64,000 nt of DNA from Blautia schinkii. GTDB taxonomy: Bacteria > Bacillota > Clostridia > Lachnospirales > Lachnospiraceae. The stretch is taken from NCBI RefSeq assembly GCF_013304825.1, contig NZ_JAAWUO010000004.1, positions 1-64,000 on the forward strand, read 5' to 3'. Shown one piece after another: positions 24,624 to 33,576 of this stretch (the stretch's first letter is position 1; each line of letters starts with the position of its first letter). Both the position numbers and the translations under genes were made by a program. Under the pieces are notes generated by a model. The model was not told the origin of the DNA and made no database searches. It saw only the letters and a program-made list of their open reading frames with translations.

Positions 24624-27600
24624 CTTTCGGATTCCTTCTCTATGACAAACATTTCTTTGACGTATTGTTCCTGACGAAGATACTGTTCAAGCTTCTCCCT
24701 GACTTCCTGTTCTTTCTCCAGTTTTCTGGCACAGAGAATCTGGTTGATCAGCAGATATTTACTGGATGCCCTGTCATCAGTCTGGTTCATTGTAAGAACT
24801 TTTTCATCTGTCTTATGCACTCCGTCTGCATCCTCTGTCTGGAAGTAATAGCGCAGGGTTTCTCCGTAAAACAGAGTAAATGTCTTCACAAAAATTCCTT
24901 CATATATATTACGCAGCGGTTCGCTCTTATATTCCGGTGCAGTTCCAAGCCCTGTATCCAAAGAATAATACAGTGTAACGGAATCCTCGGGAGAACCATG
25001 ATATTCCACGAATGTCTTATCATCCAGCTGGTAAGGCTGCAGGATAGACTGATCCAGATCTGCAAAAAATGCAAACATCTGACCTTCTTTTACACAGGAA
25101 GCAAGGATCTTCTCTTCCAGCGCAAGGATTGCTTCATCAGAATCTTTCTCCTCAGAAAGAATTTTCAGAAGTGCCAGATCACAGATCCTGTCACCAGGCC
25201 ATTCTTTCTCCTGTCTGCATTTCAGGTACTCGCAGATACATGGTGTCTCCGGCTTGTCTTTTACAAACATTCCGTAAGCCTTCATAGTGAGGTAAGCTCC
25301 TATCACACGCTCTTTTCCGGAATGGCTGACATACGCTTTCAGGATCTTCTCTCCTTCTTCCCTGTAATCCGATGTATATATCAGAAGAGAAAGGATTCTC
25401 TCCTCCAGCTTGTAGGTATCCATCTCAAAACCACTGGCACTTTTCCAGATATCCAAAAGTTCATCCACAGGTCCGAAACGAAACTTCATGAGATACTGTA
25501 AGATCACCTCGTCATAGATACCTGTACGATATACATAAGAAGCAAGGGCGATCAGTTCCTCATCCTCCGCACTGTCACAGCGGATGATCATTCTGCTGAC
25601 CAGCTTCAGAAGTGCACGTTCATCCACACCTTCAAAACCAAAGGCTTCCACAACACTCATTGCCTGTGGAAAAAGCCCTCTCTGGATCAGGATCGTAAGC
25701 AGTGTCTTCTTATCCACCATTGCATATTCACGGTAATCCATTCTTTTAAGATATACATCCAGATCCTCTCCCTGGATGTGGGCACTGTAATAATCAAGAA
25801 TTCTTTTTCGCACAAGACATCTGTACTCTTCGGTAAAAGCAGCAGAACGTACCAGCTTATGGAAAATTCCCAGATTTTCTCTGGTAATCTCATGGCTTTC
25901 ACAGTAATAAAGCAGCACACCCGGTTCATCTGCTCCCTTCTCCAGAACTGCCGGAACCATCTCCCTGTCGTCAAATAGCGGAGAACGGTTGTAATCCACA
26001 GTTGCAGCATAACGTCTCTGCTTCTCATCCTGGAAAACAACAGCTGCATCCTTCGTATAAACGCGTGGATAGGCAACGCCGTGAATACACGGATAGATTT
26101 CCTCCTTATTTATCTGTCTGTGCCGGACGATCACACTGCGTACCTTAGGATCATCTGTATACAATCTGCTGGTAAACATTCTGGAAGCAGTTACCTGTGC
26201 TTCCTCACTGTTTCCCGGTTCCCTCATAAATTCCTGGTAGACAGCTGCATAATTCTCATTCATCCGGCCTTCACGGAGCTTGCGCAAAGCAAATTCTCTC
26301 ATGCTCTCCCTGTAGCTCTCATAAGTCTGCGGATCACGTTCTTTCTCAGCGATGATGCAGGCATAAAGATATGCGCGCTTAGAATCTCCAAGTGTATTGT
26401 TGTTATAAGTAAAATACATAAGAAGCGGCTTCGGCAGTGCTCTTCTGTAAGAGGTATCCAGTGTTTCCACATAATATTCATACAGTCTTGTGATACGGAT
26501 TCCCCGATCCACAGCCTTGGAAAACCATCGGAAATATTCTGCCCTTCTCGGATTTCCCTTCATAATGTATTTACAGATAGCCTCAACTGTATCATCCGCA
26601 GGAAATGCCTCGCATCCCATGACCATGGCACGGTAAAAGCTCTCATTAAATGTTTTCTCGTAACCTGAAAGATAAGACAGACGCATCACAAGCTCCTCTG
26701 TAAGCATCTGTTCCCTGCCCGCAAAAAGGAATACCTGCGCCCAGAAACGATTCATTCTGTGAAGCAGCGACATATCTTTGCAGATGCTGTTCCATGCTTC
26801 CAGATACAGAAACGGACTTGTACATCCTCTCTCAAAGAGTTCCTCCATAAGAAAGATCTTTCTGGATGGGGAAAGATTCTGATCCATGTCAAACAAAAGC
26901 TTCAGAAGGATAAAACTGTCCTCCTTCTGCATCTGGAAATTCTGGATCTTACGCAGAGCCTGGGATTTATCTCTGTAAATACCGGTCTCCACACAAAGAT
27001 AAAGATAAATTCCGGCCAGTTCCAGTTCATTATGATGAAAGGACTTGTTCTGATATCGCGCCAGAATCTTCTCTGCTTCCTCATCGTTACCTTCCAGATG
27101 AAGGACATATGCCTCAAAAAGCTCATACTCCGGATATTTCAGCCCGTTCTCACCAAGCTTGTTAAAACGCTCATGGGCATTCGCTGTCCAGGTATCAAAA
27201 TCCACTCTGCCACAGACATATCCCAAATATTCCCTGATCATCTCAGCCCTGTATTGTTTCTCCAGAAGATCGATATTTACAGTACTCTCTGTTCCGCGGG
27301 ATGCCAGCACCCCAAAGATCAGCTTCTGATATGGAGTCCGTACAATGATCTCCCCGTACTGGTTGCCTCGACCCATTCTCTCTCTGTGAATCACGTAATT
27401 CACTTCGCAGGCACTTCCGATAAAATCGTCCTCTGTAACAACATGTTTGCTGACTTCCAGAAAATCTCCGTTTACTTCGATATCAGCACGCAAATGTCCC
27501 CAGCCGCTTCTGTGGATGTAAAGTGACTCCTGAACAGTCTCTCTGACATCATAGAAATTCGCCTCATCTTTATTCAATTCCAGAGTTACTTTCTCCTTGG

Positions 27601-28159
27601 CACCTACAGCTATCAGAAATTCCTCCAGATGCTGGTATGTCACCGGCTGCTGGGACAATCCAGCATAAAGGGCACGGATCTTCTCGCTCTGATCTTTAAG
27701 GATCAGGGAAAAATGAGGTTCAGTAAAGATCCTGTATGCCTCACGGGAATCCCTCTTCGCAATCCGGATAAATTCATCCAGTGAAGAAACCTTGCCGCCA
27801 GAACTCTTCACTTCTTCTGTTTTTGTCGTTACCTTAAACGGAAGTTTATATTCTCCGATGCTTGTTGTAAAACACAGCCATCCCTCAAAGCACTCGCCTG
27901 GCTCCATTCCTTCTGCGTCTACTCCATACGGCATACGCACCGTTGTTCCTGAAAAGCGGTCAAATCCCGGTACCAGCCGCCTGTCTGAAGATGTGACAAA
28001 GCCACTGATTCTGCGGTTATCATCTGTTCCAAAATAGATCTCATTCTTTGTCGTATCTCCTGCTTTAAGACTGACGGAGATCTCATCCTGGGAAAACAGA
28101 AGCCCCGGCTGTTCATAAATAAATTTTCCGTTAAGAAGCTGTTCTATCCTCTTTTTCAA
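24620..28159 (-). CDS. 1179-residue solenoid protein, DUF5717-like
   Basis: First gene of the coupled operon. The N-terminal 290 residues are beta-rich and appear to hold two related sandwich-like segments (IYFGTDDNRRISGFVTSSDR; ADIEVNGDFLEVSKHVV). Residues about 300-1000 are almost entirely helical, resembling a TPR-like solenoid. Residues about 1010-1120 return to beta strands (VTLYYSLDTG, FTLFYGETLRYYFQ). There is no signal peptide or membrane segment. I recall the family as DUF5717, restricted to Clostridia, without known function. Start is TTG, supported by GAGGAG 8 bases upstream; no ATG fits. It is divergent from sigK with about 180 bases between starts. Confidence 0.68.
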   Translation of the reverse strand: MKKRIEQLLNGKFIYEQPGLLFSQDEISVSLKAGDTTKNEIYFGTDDNRRISGFVTSSDRRLVPGFDRFSGTTVRMPYGVDAEGMEPGECFEGWLCFTTSIGEYKLPFKVTTKTEEVKSSGGKVSSLDEFIRIAKRDSREAYRIFTEPHFSLILKDQSEKIRALYAGLSQQPVTYQHLEEFLIAVGAKEKVTLELNKDEANFYDVRETVQESLYIHRSGWGHLRADIEVNGDFLEVSKHVVTEDDFIGSACEVNYVIHRERMGRGNQYGEIIVRTPYQKLIFGVLASRGTESTVNIDLLEKQYRAEMIREYLGYVCGRVDFDTWTANAHERFNKLGENGLKYPEYELFEAYVLHLEGNDEEAEKILARYQNKSFHHNELELAGIYLYLCVETGIYRDKSQALRKIQNFQMQKEDSFILLKLLFDMDQNLSPSRKIFLMEELFERGCTSPFLYLEAWNSICKDMSLLHRMNRFWAQVFLFAGREQMLTEELVMRLSYLSGYEKTFNESFYRAMVMGCEAFPADDTVEAICKYIMKGNPRRAEYFRWFSKAVDRGIRITRLYEYYVETLDTSYRRALPKPLLMYFTYNNNTLGDSKRAYLYACIIAEKERDPQTYESYRESMREFALRKLREGRMNENYAAVYQEFMREPGNSEEAQVTASRMFTSRLYTDDPKVRSVIVRHRQINKEEIYPCIHGVAYPRVYTKDAAVVFQDEKQRRYAATVDYNRSPLFDDREMVPAVLEKGADEPGVLLYYCESHEITRENLGIFHKLVRSAAFTEEYRCLVRKRILDYYSAHIQGEDLDVYLKRMDYREYAMVDKKTLLTILIQRGLFPQAMSVVEAFGFEGVDERALLKLVSRMIIRCDSAEDEELIALASYVYRTGIYDEVILQYLMKFRFGPVDELLDIWKSASGFEMDTYKLEERILSLLIYTSDYREEGEKILKAYVSHSGKERVIGAYLTMKAYGMFVKDKPETPCICEYLKCRQEKEWPGDRICDLALLKILSEEKDSDEAILALEEKILASCVKEGQMFAFFADLDQSILQPYQLDDKTFVEYHGSPEDSVTLYYSLDTGLGTAPEYKSEPLRNIYEGIFVKTFTLFYGETLRYYFQTEDADGVHKTDEKVLTMNQTDDRASSKYLLINQILCARKLEKEQEVREKLEQYLRQEQYVKEMFVIEKESER

Positions 28160-28338
28160 AATATGTACTCCTCGTCATATACACTGTTATTATCATTCAT
28201 ATTTTATGATTATACACCAGAACCAAAAGCGGCGCAACAGGTGTTCGCCTTTGTCCCAAACGGAAAGTTTTTGTTGGAAAAGCACGAAAAGCGTGTCCTT
28301 TTCATAAACTGTATGGAAATCCCCTTTGAGGTGAATCT

Positions 28339-28968
28339 TTGAAAACTTTCCCAAAACCGCTGTCTGCTGATGAAGAGCAGCACTATCTGCTCCGCTTCCA
28401 AAGGGGCGATCCGGAAGCCAAAAACATTCTGATCGAACACAATCTCCGTCTGGTAGCCCACGTTGCAAAGAAATACCAGAGCTGTGAAGAAGACCCGGAT
28501 GACCTGATCTCCATTGGCACCATTGGTCTTATCAAAGCTATCTCCACCTTTGACTTAAGCCGCACTTCCAGACTTTCCACATACGCTGCCCGCTGTATTG
28601 ACAATGAGCTTCTTATGATGCTGCGCGCCCGCAAAAAATGCTCCAGGGAAGTCTCTCTTTACGACCCGATCGGCACTGACCGGGAAGGCAACGAGATCAG
28701 TCTTCTGGATGTGATCGAAAGTCCGCCGGTAGATGTTGTGGAAGACTGTTTTAAACGGGACAATATTTCCCATCTTCTTAAGCACATCAAAAACATCCTT
28801 TCCCCAAAAGAGTACCATGTGATCTGCTGTCGCTACGGTCTGGGCGGTCAGGAGCCCCTGACCCAGCGGGAAATCGCAAAAGATCTCTTCATCAGCCGTT
28901 CCTATGTATCCCGCATCGAAAAAAATGCACTACGAAAACTCAGAGCTATTTTTCCCGAAAAGCAATAA
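28339..28968 (+). CDS. sigK: Late mother-cell sigma factor sigma-K, no pro-sequence
   Basis: A 209-residue sigma factor close to sigma-[90 protein letters not shown] and SRSYVSRIEKNALRKLR. The start is a TTG with GAGGTGA just upstream, and an in-frame TGA sits at 28327..28329, so no N-terminal pro-sequence can be encoded. The gene is uninterrupted: no skin element. It should direct late coat and cortex genes in the mother cell. With no pro-sequence, control must act at transcription or by another route. Confidence 0.93.
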   Translation: MKTFPKPLSADEEQHYLLRFQRGDPEAKNILIEHNLRLVAHVAKKYQSCEEDPDDLISIGTIGLIKAISTFDLSRTSRLSTYAARCIDNELLMMLRARKKCSREVSLYDPIGTDREGNEISLLDVIESPPVDVVEDCFKRDNISHLLKHIKNILSPKEYHVICCRYGLGGQEPLTQREIAKDLFISRSYVSRIEKNALRKLRAIFPEKQ

Positions 28969-28969
28969 A

Positions 28970-28996
28970 GGGGAGAACGTTTTTTCCGTTCTCCCC
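28970..28996. terminator. Hairpin between sigK and the U32 gene
   Basis: GGGGAGAACG (28970..28979) and CGTTCTCCCC (28987..28996) form a perfect 10-bp stem between two convergent genes. The T tracts on both sides are short (TTTATT on the minus strand), so efficiency is uncertain. Confidence 0.7.
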
Positions 28997-29006
28997 TGGT
29001 AATATC

Positions 29007-30230
29007 TTATTCACCTCTTCGAAGGATATCAAATACCTCCGGTGTCTCAGTAAGCTTCACATAGATTCTCTGCTGTGCATGCGGTGCACTCTCCATGGAC
29101 TCGCCTTCTTCATTGTAGATAGCTTCTACCTGAACAGAAATATTTCTTCCGTCCGGCTTCATGATCTCGATGGTCTCTCCTACAGAGAACTTGTTTCGCT
29201 GCGTCAGTCTCGCAAGCCCTCTTTCATCGATTTCCTCTGCAAATCCAAGATATGTGTACTCTCTCACATAAGTATTGCTGTCGTAGATCTGTGTGTTCTC
29301 ATCCGGTTTTCCGTAAAAAAATCCGGTTGTAAACTGACGATATGTACAGTTTGAGATCTGTTCCTGATACCAAGGCATATTTTCATGATACTTCTCCGGG
29401 CTTTCCAGACAGTCATCAATAGCCTTACGGTAAGTTCTGGCTACTGTTGCCACATAAAGAGCTGTTTTCATGCGGCCCTCGATCTTCAGACTGTCAATAC
29501 CGCTTGTCAGAATATCTTCCATATGCTCTACCATACAGAGATCCTTGGAATTGAAAATAAAAGTTCCTCTCTCATTCTCAAATACCGGCATGTATTCCCC
29601 GGGACGCTTCTCCTCAACAACAGAATATTTCCATCTGCATGGATGTGTACAGGCTCCCTGGTTGGCATCCCTTCCAGCCATAAAATTGCTGAGCAGGCAT
29701 CTTCCTGAATAGGAAATGCACATCGCTCCATGGATAAATGTCTCGATCTCCATATCATCCGGAATGTGTGCGCGAATCTCACGTATTTCCTCCAGAGAAA
29801 GCTCTCTGGCACTCACCACACGCTTTGCACCAAGATTATACCAGAAACGGTATGTCTCATAGTTGGTATTGTTGGCCTGAGTGCTGATGTGGCGTTCGAT
29901 CTCCGGACAGATCTCTTTTGCATACATAAAGATTCCCGGATCTGCGATGATCAGTGCGTCAGGACCAATCTCTTTCAGTTCCTGAAGATATTCCCTTACT
30001 CCCTCAAGATCTCTGTTATGAGCCAGGATATTCACTGTCACATAAACTTTTACGCCATGGTCATGTGCAAATCTGATACCCTCGCACATATCCTCTTTTG
30101 AAAAATTCTTAGCTTTTGCACGAAGTCCAAAAGCTTCTCCACCGATATAAACGGCATCTGCACCATATATGACGGCAACCTTCAAAACCTCAAGGCTGCT
30201 CGCCGGAACCAAAAGTTCTGGTCGTTTCAT
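29007..30230 (-). CDS. U32-family protein, TrhP-type tRNA hydroxylation
   Basis: A 407-residue member of peptidase family U32. It has PELLVPASSLEVLKVAVIYG at the start and the U32 signature segment ETFIHGAMCISYSGRCLLSN, followed by GACTHPCRWKY with conserved cysteines and SLKIEGRMKTALYVA. Members of this type (YrrN/YrrO, TrhP) take part in 5-hydroxylation of tRNA wobble uridine rather than proteolysis. The upstream neighbour is a TrmR-like methyltransferase that caps the same modification, and the start overlaps its stop (ATGA). A single U32 gene is present where B. subtilis has two. Confidence 0.88.
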   Translation of the reverse strand: MKRPELLVPASSLEVLKVAVIYGADAVYIGGEAFGLRAKAKNFSKEDMCEGIRFAHDHGVKVYVTVNILAHNRDLEGVREYLQELKEIGPDALIIADPGIFMYAKEICPEIERHISTQANNTNYETYRFWYNLGAKRVVSARELSLEEIREIRAHIPDDMEIETFIHGAMCISYSGRCLLSNFMAGRDANQGACTHPCRWKYSVVEEKRPGEYMPVFENERGTFIFNSKDLCMVEHMEDILTSGIDSLKIEGRMKTALYVATVARTYRKAIDDCLESPEKYHENMPWYQEQISNCTYRQFTTGFFYGKPDENTQIYDSNTYVREYTYLGFAEEIDERGLARLTQRNKFSVGETIEIMKPDGRNISVQVEAIYNEEGESMESAPHAQQRIYVKLTETPEVFDILRRGE

Positions 30231-30883
30231 AAAACCTGTTCTCCTGTTTTTATGCTTACAGCTGCTCCGTCTCCCAGCGGAAGGACCGAAGTACGAAGTA
30301 TGGGACTGTGGGTCAGCTGCCAGAGATATTCTCTCATTCTCTTATAAATTGTCCGGTTGCGCCGTTCCACAAGATAGTGGGATTCAATAATGTCTCCCTC
30401 CTGCAGAACATTATCTGACACCAGTACACTTCCTTCTTCCATCAGGCGCAGCATATCTGGCAGCCAGTTGATATACTGGCCCTTAGCCGCATCCATGAAG
30501 ATCATGTCAAACGTTCCGGTAAGTTCTTTCAGAATCTCACCGGCATCCCCTTCCAGAAGTGTAATCTGTGATTCTCTTCCTGCACGTCTGAAATTTTCCT
30601 TCGCAACAGGAATTCTTTTTTCATAATTCTCTATGGTGGTGATCTTAAGATCCTCCGGTCCATATTCACACATAAGAAGTGTGGAGAAGCCTACGGCAGT
30701 CCCCACCTCCAGAATTCGCTTCGGCTGTTTCATGGCCAGAAGCATCCTCATAAAGCTCTGCATATCCCTCCGGATGATCGGCACCCTGTTCGCAAGTGCC
30801 TGTGCTTCCAACTCCTGCAAAAAAGGAGTATTTCCCATATCAAGAGAATTGATATAGGTTTTCATGCGTTCTTCTACGATCAC
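30227..30883 (-). CDS. trmR: tRNA 5-hydroxyuridine O-methyltransferase, TrmR-like
   Basis: A 218-residue class I SAM-dependent methyltransferase of the COMT/YrrM group. Motif I is RILEVGTAVGFSTLLM, the acidic ribose-binding residue is in ITTIENYE, and the catalytic segment is DMIFMDAAKGQYINWLP with VLVSDNVLQEGDI. In B. subtilis, YrrM (TrmR) methylates 5-hydroxyuridine at position 34 to 5-methoxyuridine, acting after the U32 proteins encoded beside it. The start is GTG overlapping the preceding TGA (GTGA); an ATG six codons in is an alternative. Confidence 0.85.
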   Translation of the reverse strand: MIVEERMKTYINSLDMGNTPFLQELEAQALANRVPIIRRDMQSFMRMLLAMKQPKRILEVGTAVGFSTLLMCEYGPEDLKITTIENYEKRIPVAKENFRRAGRESQITLLEGDAGEILKELTGTFDMIFMDAAKGQYINWLPDMLRLMEEGSVLVSDNVLQEGDIIESHYLVERRNRTIYKRMREYLWQLTHSPILRTSVLPLGDGAAVSIKTGEQVL

Positions 30884-31284
30884 TGGCTGTTCGATCCTTC
30901 CTCATTATCTTCTCCCGACAGCACGGCCAGTATCCTGGTCGGTGTGTAGGCTGTGCTTAAGAGATATGTACCTGCCTTGATCTGTCCGTGATATACGGAC
31001 ATTCTCTCCTGTACTGCAAAAGCAAGCGCATCTTTTACAAGACCTTTCTGTTCAAGTGTCCTGCCAACATTATATGCAGATGAACCTTCTTTGATAACCA
31101 CAGTCACCTGCTGTCCCTCACCAGGGCTCATAGCCTGCTGGTTGAACACATTATAGCCAAACTGATATGTTGATTTTCCAACCCAGATCAGAAATACAAT
31201 GACGCAGATATACAGGGCGATCTTAAATACCCCTCCAGCCAGAAAAACGCCGGCTCTGCCCAGCTTGTCTCTTGTGTCTGCCAT
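30880..31284 (-). CDS. MltG/YceG-like protein without the lytic domain
   Basis: A 134-residue protein with an N-terminal membrane anchor (VFKIALYICVIVFLIWVG, about residues 19-36) and one extracellular domain. VTVVIKEGSSAYNVGRTLEQ, KGLVKDALAFAVQERM and KAGTYLLSTAYTPTRILAVL match the LysM-like N-terminal subdomain of MltG, the endolytic murein transglycosylase. The catalytic region with its glutamate is absent; full MltG is about 340 residues. The stop overlaps the trmR start and there is no frameshifted remainder, so this is a naturally short version. It may bind peptidoglycan or partner division proteins; it cannot cleave by the MltG mechanism. Confidence 0.78.
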   Translation of the reverse strand: MADTRDKLGRAGVFLAGGVFKIALYICVIVFLIWVGKSTYQFGYNVFNQQAMSPGEGQQVTVVIKEGSSAYNVGRTLEQKGLVKDALAFAVQERMSVYHGQIKAGTYLLSTAYTPTRILAVLSGEDNEEGSNSQ

Positions 31285-31298
31285 AGTCTTTCTTCCTC

Positions 31299-31637
31299 CT
31301 ATAGATCAGGAATCTGTATGTCTATCCCGGCCACCAGAGTTCTGCAGATCCTCTGCATCAGTCTGCACAGTGCAAGCTCAGCGTCAAGATAGGCATTTAC
31401 TCTCTGGTTCTGTCTCAGACTTGCAGACTCCTGGTTGAGCTGTTCCGCTGCATGAAACAGCTCATCCTGGTTTGCCTGGCTCTGAAGTCTGAAATTATCT
31501 CCCCGGAATCTCATCACCCTTGCCTTAAGCTCAGGATCTTTATCAAGCTGAGCTGTCTGTTTCTGATATTCCTGGTATTCACTGCTTCTGTGCACAGCAT
31601 CGAGAAGCTTCTCAATGTCCATGCTGATCTCATCCAT
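31299..31637 (-). CDS. YlbF/YmcA-family protein
   Basis: A 112-residue helical protein of the YlbF/YmcA family. In B. subtilis, YlbF, YmcA and YaaT form a complex that steers RNase Y and affects competence, sporulation and biofilm formation. The sequence shows the family pattern LLDAVHRSSEYQEYQKQTAQ followed by DPELKARVMRFR. Its ATG follows the RNase J stop by 4 bases, and GGAGG lies inside the end of the RNase J gene, so synthesis is coupled to an RNA-decay nuclease. Confidence 0.8.
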   Translation of the reverse strand: MDEISMDIEKLLDAVHRSSEYQEYQKQTAQLDKDPELKARVMRFRGDNFRLQSQANQDELFHAAEQLNQESASLRQNQRVNAYLDAELALCRLMQRICRTLVAGIDIQIPDL

Positions 31638-31641
31638 GTTC

Positions 31642-33576
31642 CTATGCCTCCATAATGATTGGCAGGATCATCGGACTTCTCTTGGTACGTTTCCACAGAT
31701 ATTCGCCCAGAGCATCTTTTACCTCAGTCTTGATCTTGCCCCAGTCTGTAATGTTGTTCTCCAGACAGGAATCCAGTGCTGTCTCTACAACCTGTTTTGC
31801 ATGCTCCATAAGATCCTCGGATTCTCTTACATATACAAAACCTCTGGAAACAATATCCGGTCCTGCAAGAACCACATTGCTGTGACGCTCCAGGGTCATA
31901 ACTACGATCATGATTCCGTCCTCAGACAAATGCTGACGATCACGAAGCACGATATTTCCAACATCACCCACACCAAGTCCGTCTACAAAAATCGCTCCTG
32001 TGTGGACGCTTCCTGTTACTTTTGCATCCTGTCCGTCCAGTTCCAGTACATTGCCGGAAGCAAGGATAAAGATATTCTCCTTCGGAATTCCCAGATCCTC
32101 CACAATGTGTTTCTGTGCTGTCAGATGACGGTACTCTCCGTGGATCGGAATCGCATATTTCGGCTTCACAAGGGAGTAGATCAGCTTGATTTCTTCCTGG
32201 CAGGCATGTCCGGAAACATGGACATCCTGGAAGATAACCTTGGCGCCCTTCATGGACAGCTCATTGATAACCTTCGAAACGGCTTTCTCATTTCCGGGAA
32301 TTGGGTTGGAACTGAAAATAATGGTATCATTCGGCTTGATGGTGATCTTTTTATGGATATTGGCTGCCATACGGGAAAGTGCTGCCATGGACTCGCCCTG
32401 GCTTCCCGTTGTGATCAGAACAACCTTGTCATCCGGATAATTCTTCACCTGATCGATATCAATCAGCGTATTCTCCGGAATCTGAAGATAGCCAAGCTCA
32501 GATGCCACGGAAATAACATTAACCATACTTCGGCCTTCTACTGCAACTTTTCTTCCAACACGATATGCAGTGTTGATAATCTGCTGCACACGGTCGACAT
32601 TGGAAGCAAATGTTGCAATAATGATCCTGGATGTACGGTATTCGTTAAACAGGTTATCAAATACATGCCCTACTGTACGCTCGGACATTGTAAATCCCGG
32701 TCTCTCGGCATTGGTGCTCTCGCACATCAATGCAAGAACCCCTTTCTTTCCGATTTCAGCAAAACGCTGAAGGTCGATGGCATCTCCGAATACCGGCGTA
32801 TAATCTACCTTAAAGTCTCCTGTGTGTACCACGATTCCTACCGGAGAGTAGATGGCAAGTGCAGAGGCATCCTGGATACTGTGATTGGTCTTAATGAATT
32901 CCACAGCGAAATCTCCAAGATTGATCACCTGTCCATGCTTCACTTCTTTCATCTTCGTGGAGCGCACAAGATTGTGTTCTTTCAGTTTATTGCGGATCAG
33001 TCCCAACGTAAGCTTGGTCGCATAGATTGGAACATTGACCTCTTTCAGTACATACGGAAGTGCTCCGATATGATCCTCGTGTCCGTGAGTGATCACAAAT
33101 CCTTTGACTTTTGAGATGTTCTCCTTCAAGTACGTTACGTCAGGAATAACAAGATCGATTCCCAGCATATCATCTTCAGGAAAAGAAAGTCCGCAGTCTA
33201 CAACTACAATGCTGTCTTCATACTCAAAAGCAGTGATATTCATTCCGATCTGTTCCAGACCGCCTAACGGTATGATCTTCAGTTTCGAGGATGATCTGCG
33301 GTTATTGTTTTTCCGTCCGGAAGGTCTGCCGCTGTTTCTTGCCGGTCTCTGTGTGTTTCTGAAATTGTTCTTTACTGTTCCAGTGGCCGCTGTCTTCTTT
33401 ACTGCCGGGCGGAAGGGCTTGTCCTGACGGCTCTTATTGTTATTATTCCCGCCCCTGTACTGTCTTGTCCTTGATCCAGCGTTTCTCTGTCTTGGTCCCT
33501 GTCTTCTGGAACCGCCTGCGGAGTTAAAGTTTCTGTTTTCCGCGTTTCTGTTGTCACCGTTGTTCTCGCTTTTCAA
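31642..33576 (-). CDS. rnj: Ribonuclease J with basic N-terminal extension
   Basis: A 644-residue metallo-beta-lactamase/beta-CASP ribonuclease with 5' exonuclease and endonuclease activity in mRNA decay and rRNA processing. The core starts near residue 98 with LKIIPLGGLEQIGMN; the zinc motif is HGHEDHIGALP, and beta-CASP segments include GDFKVDYTP, TTGSQGESMAALSRMA and VHVSGHACQEEIKLI. The first 95 or so residues are a disordered Arg/Asn/Gly-rich extension. I choose the TTG at 33576: GGAGGAG sits ideally upstream and it overlaps the DUF1292 stop (TTGA), whereas the ATG at 33591 has no site because that GGAGGAG lies within its own codons. Confidence 0.92.
   Translation of the reverse strand: MKSENNGDNRNAENRNFNSAGGSRRQGPRQRNAGSRTRQYRGGNNNNKSRQDKPFRPAVKKTAATGTVKNNFRNTQRPARNSGRPSGRKNNNRRSSSKLKIIPLGGLEQIGMNITAFEYEDSIVVVDCGLSFPEDDMLGIDLVIPDVTYLKENISKVKGFVITHGHEDHIGALPYVLKEVNVPIYATKLTLGLIRNKLKEHNLVRSTKMKEVKHGQVINLGDFAVEFIKTNHSIQDASALAIYSPVGIVVHTGDFKVDYTPVFGDAIDLQRFAEIGKKGVLALMCESTNAERPGFTMSERTVGHVFDNLFNEYRTSRIIIATFASNVDRVQQIINTAYRVGRKVAVEGRSMVNVISVASELGYLQIPENTLIDIDQVKNYPDDKVVLITTGSQGESMAALSRMAANIHKKITIKPNDTIIFSSNPIPGNEKAVSKVINELSMKGAKVIFQDVHVSGHACQEEIKLIYSLVKPKYAIPIHGEYRHLTAQKHIVEDLGIPKENIFILASGNVLELDGQDAKVTGSVHTGAIFVDGLGVGDVGNIVLRDRQHLSEDGIMIVVMTLERHSNVVLAGPDIVSRGFVYVRESEDLMEHAKQVVETALDSCLENNITDWGKIKTEVKDALGEYLWKRTKRSPMILPIIMEA

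Noticed and set aside
28303-28310. CATAAACT upstream of sigK as a sigma-E or sigma-K -10 element
   Set aside because: No matching -35 at the right distance; CATA-like motifs are too common to call without mapping.
28339-28968. sigK as an interrupted gene (skin element)
   Set aside because: All conserved sigma regions are continuous in one frame with no recombinase gene nearby.
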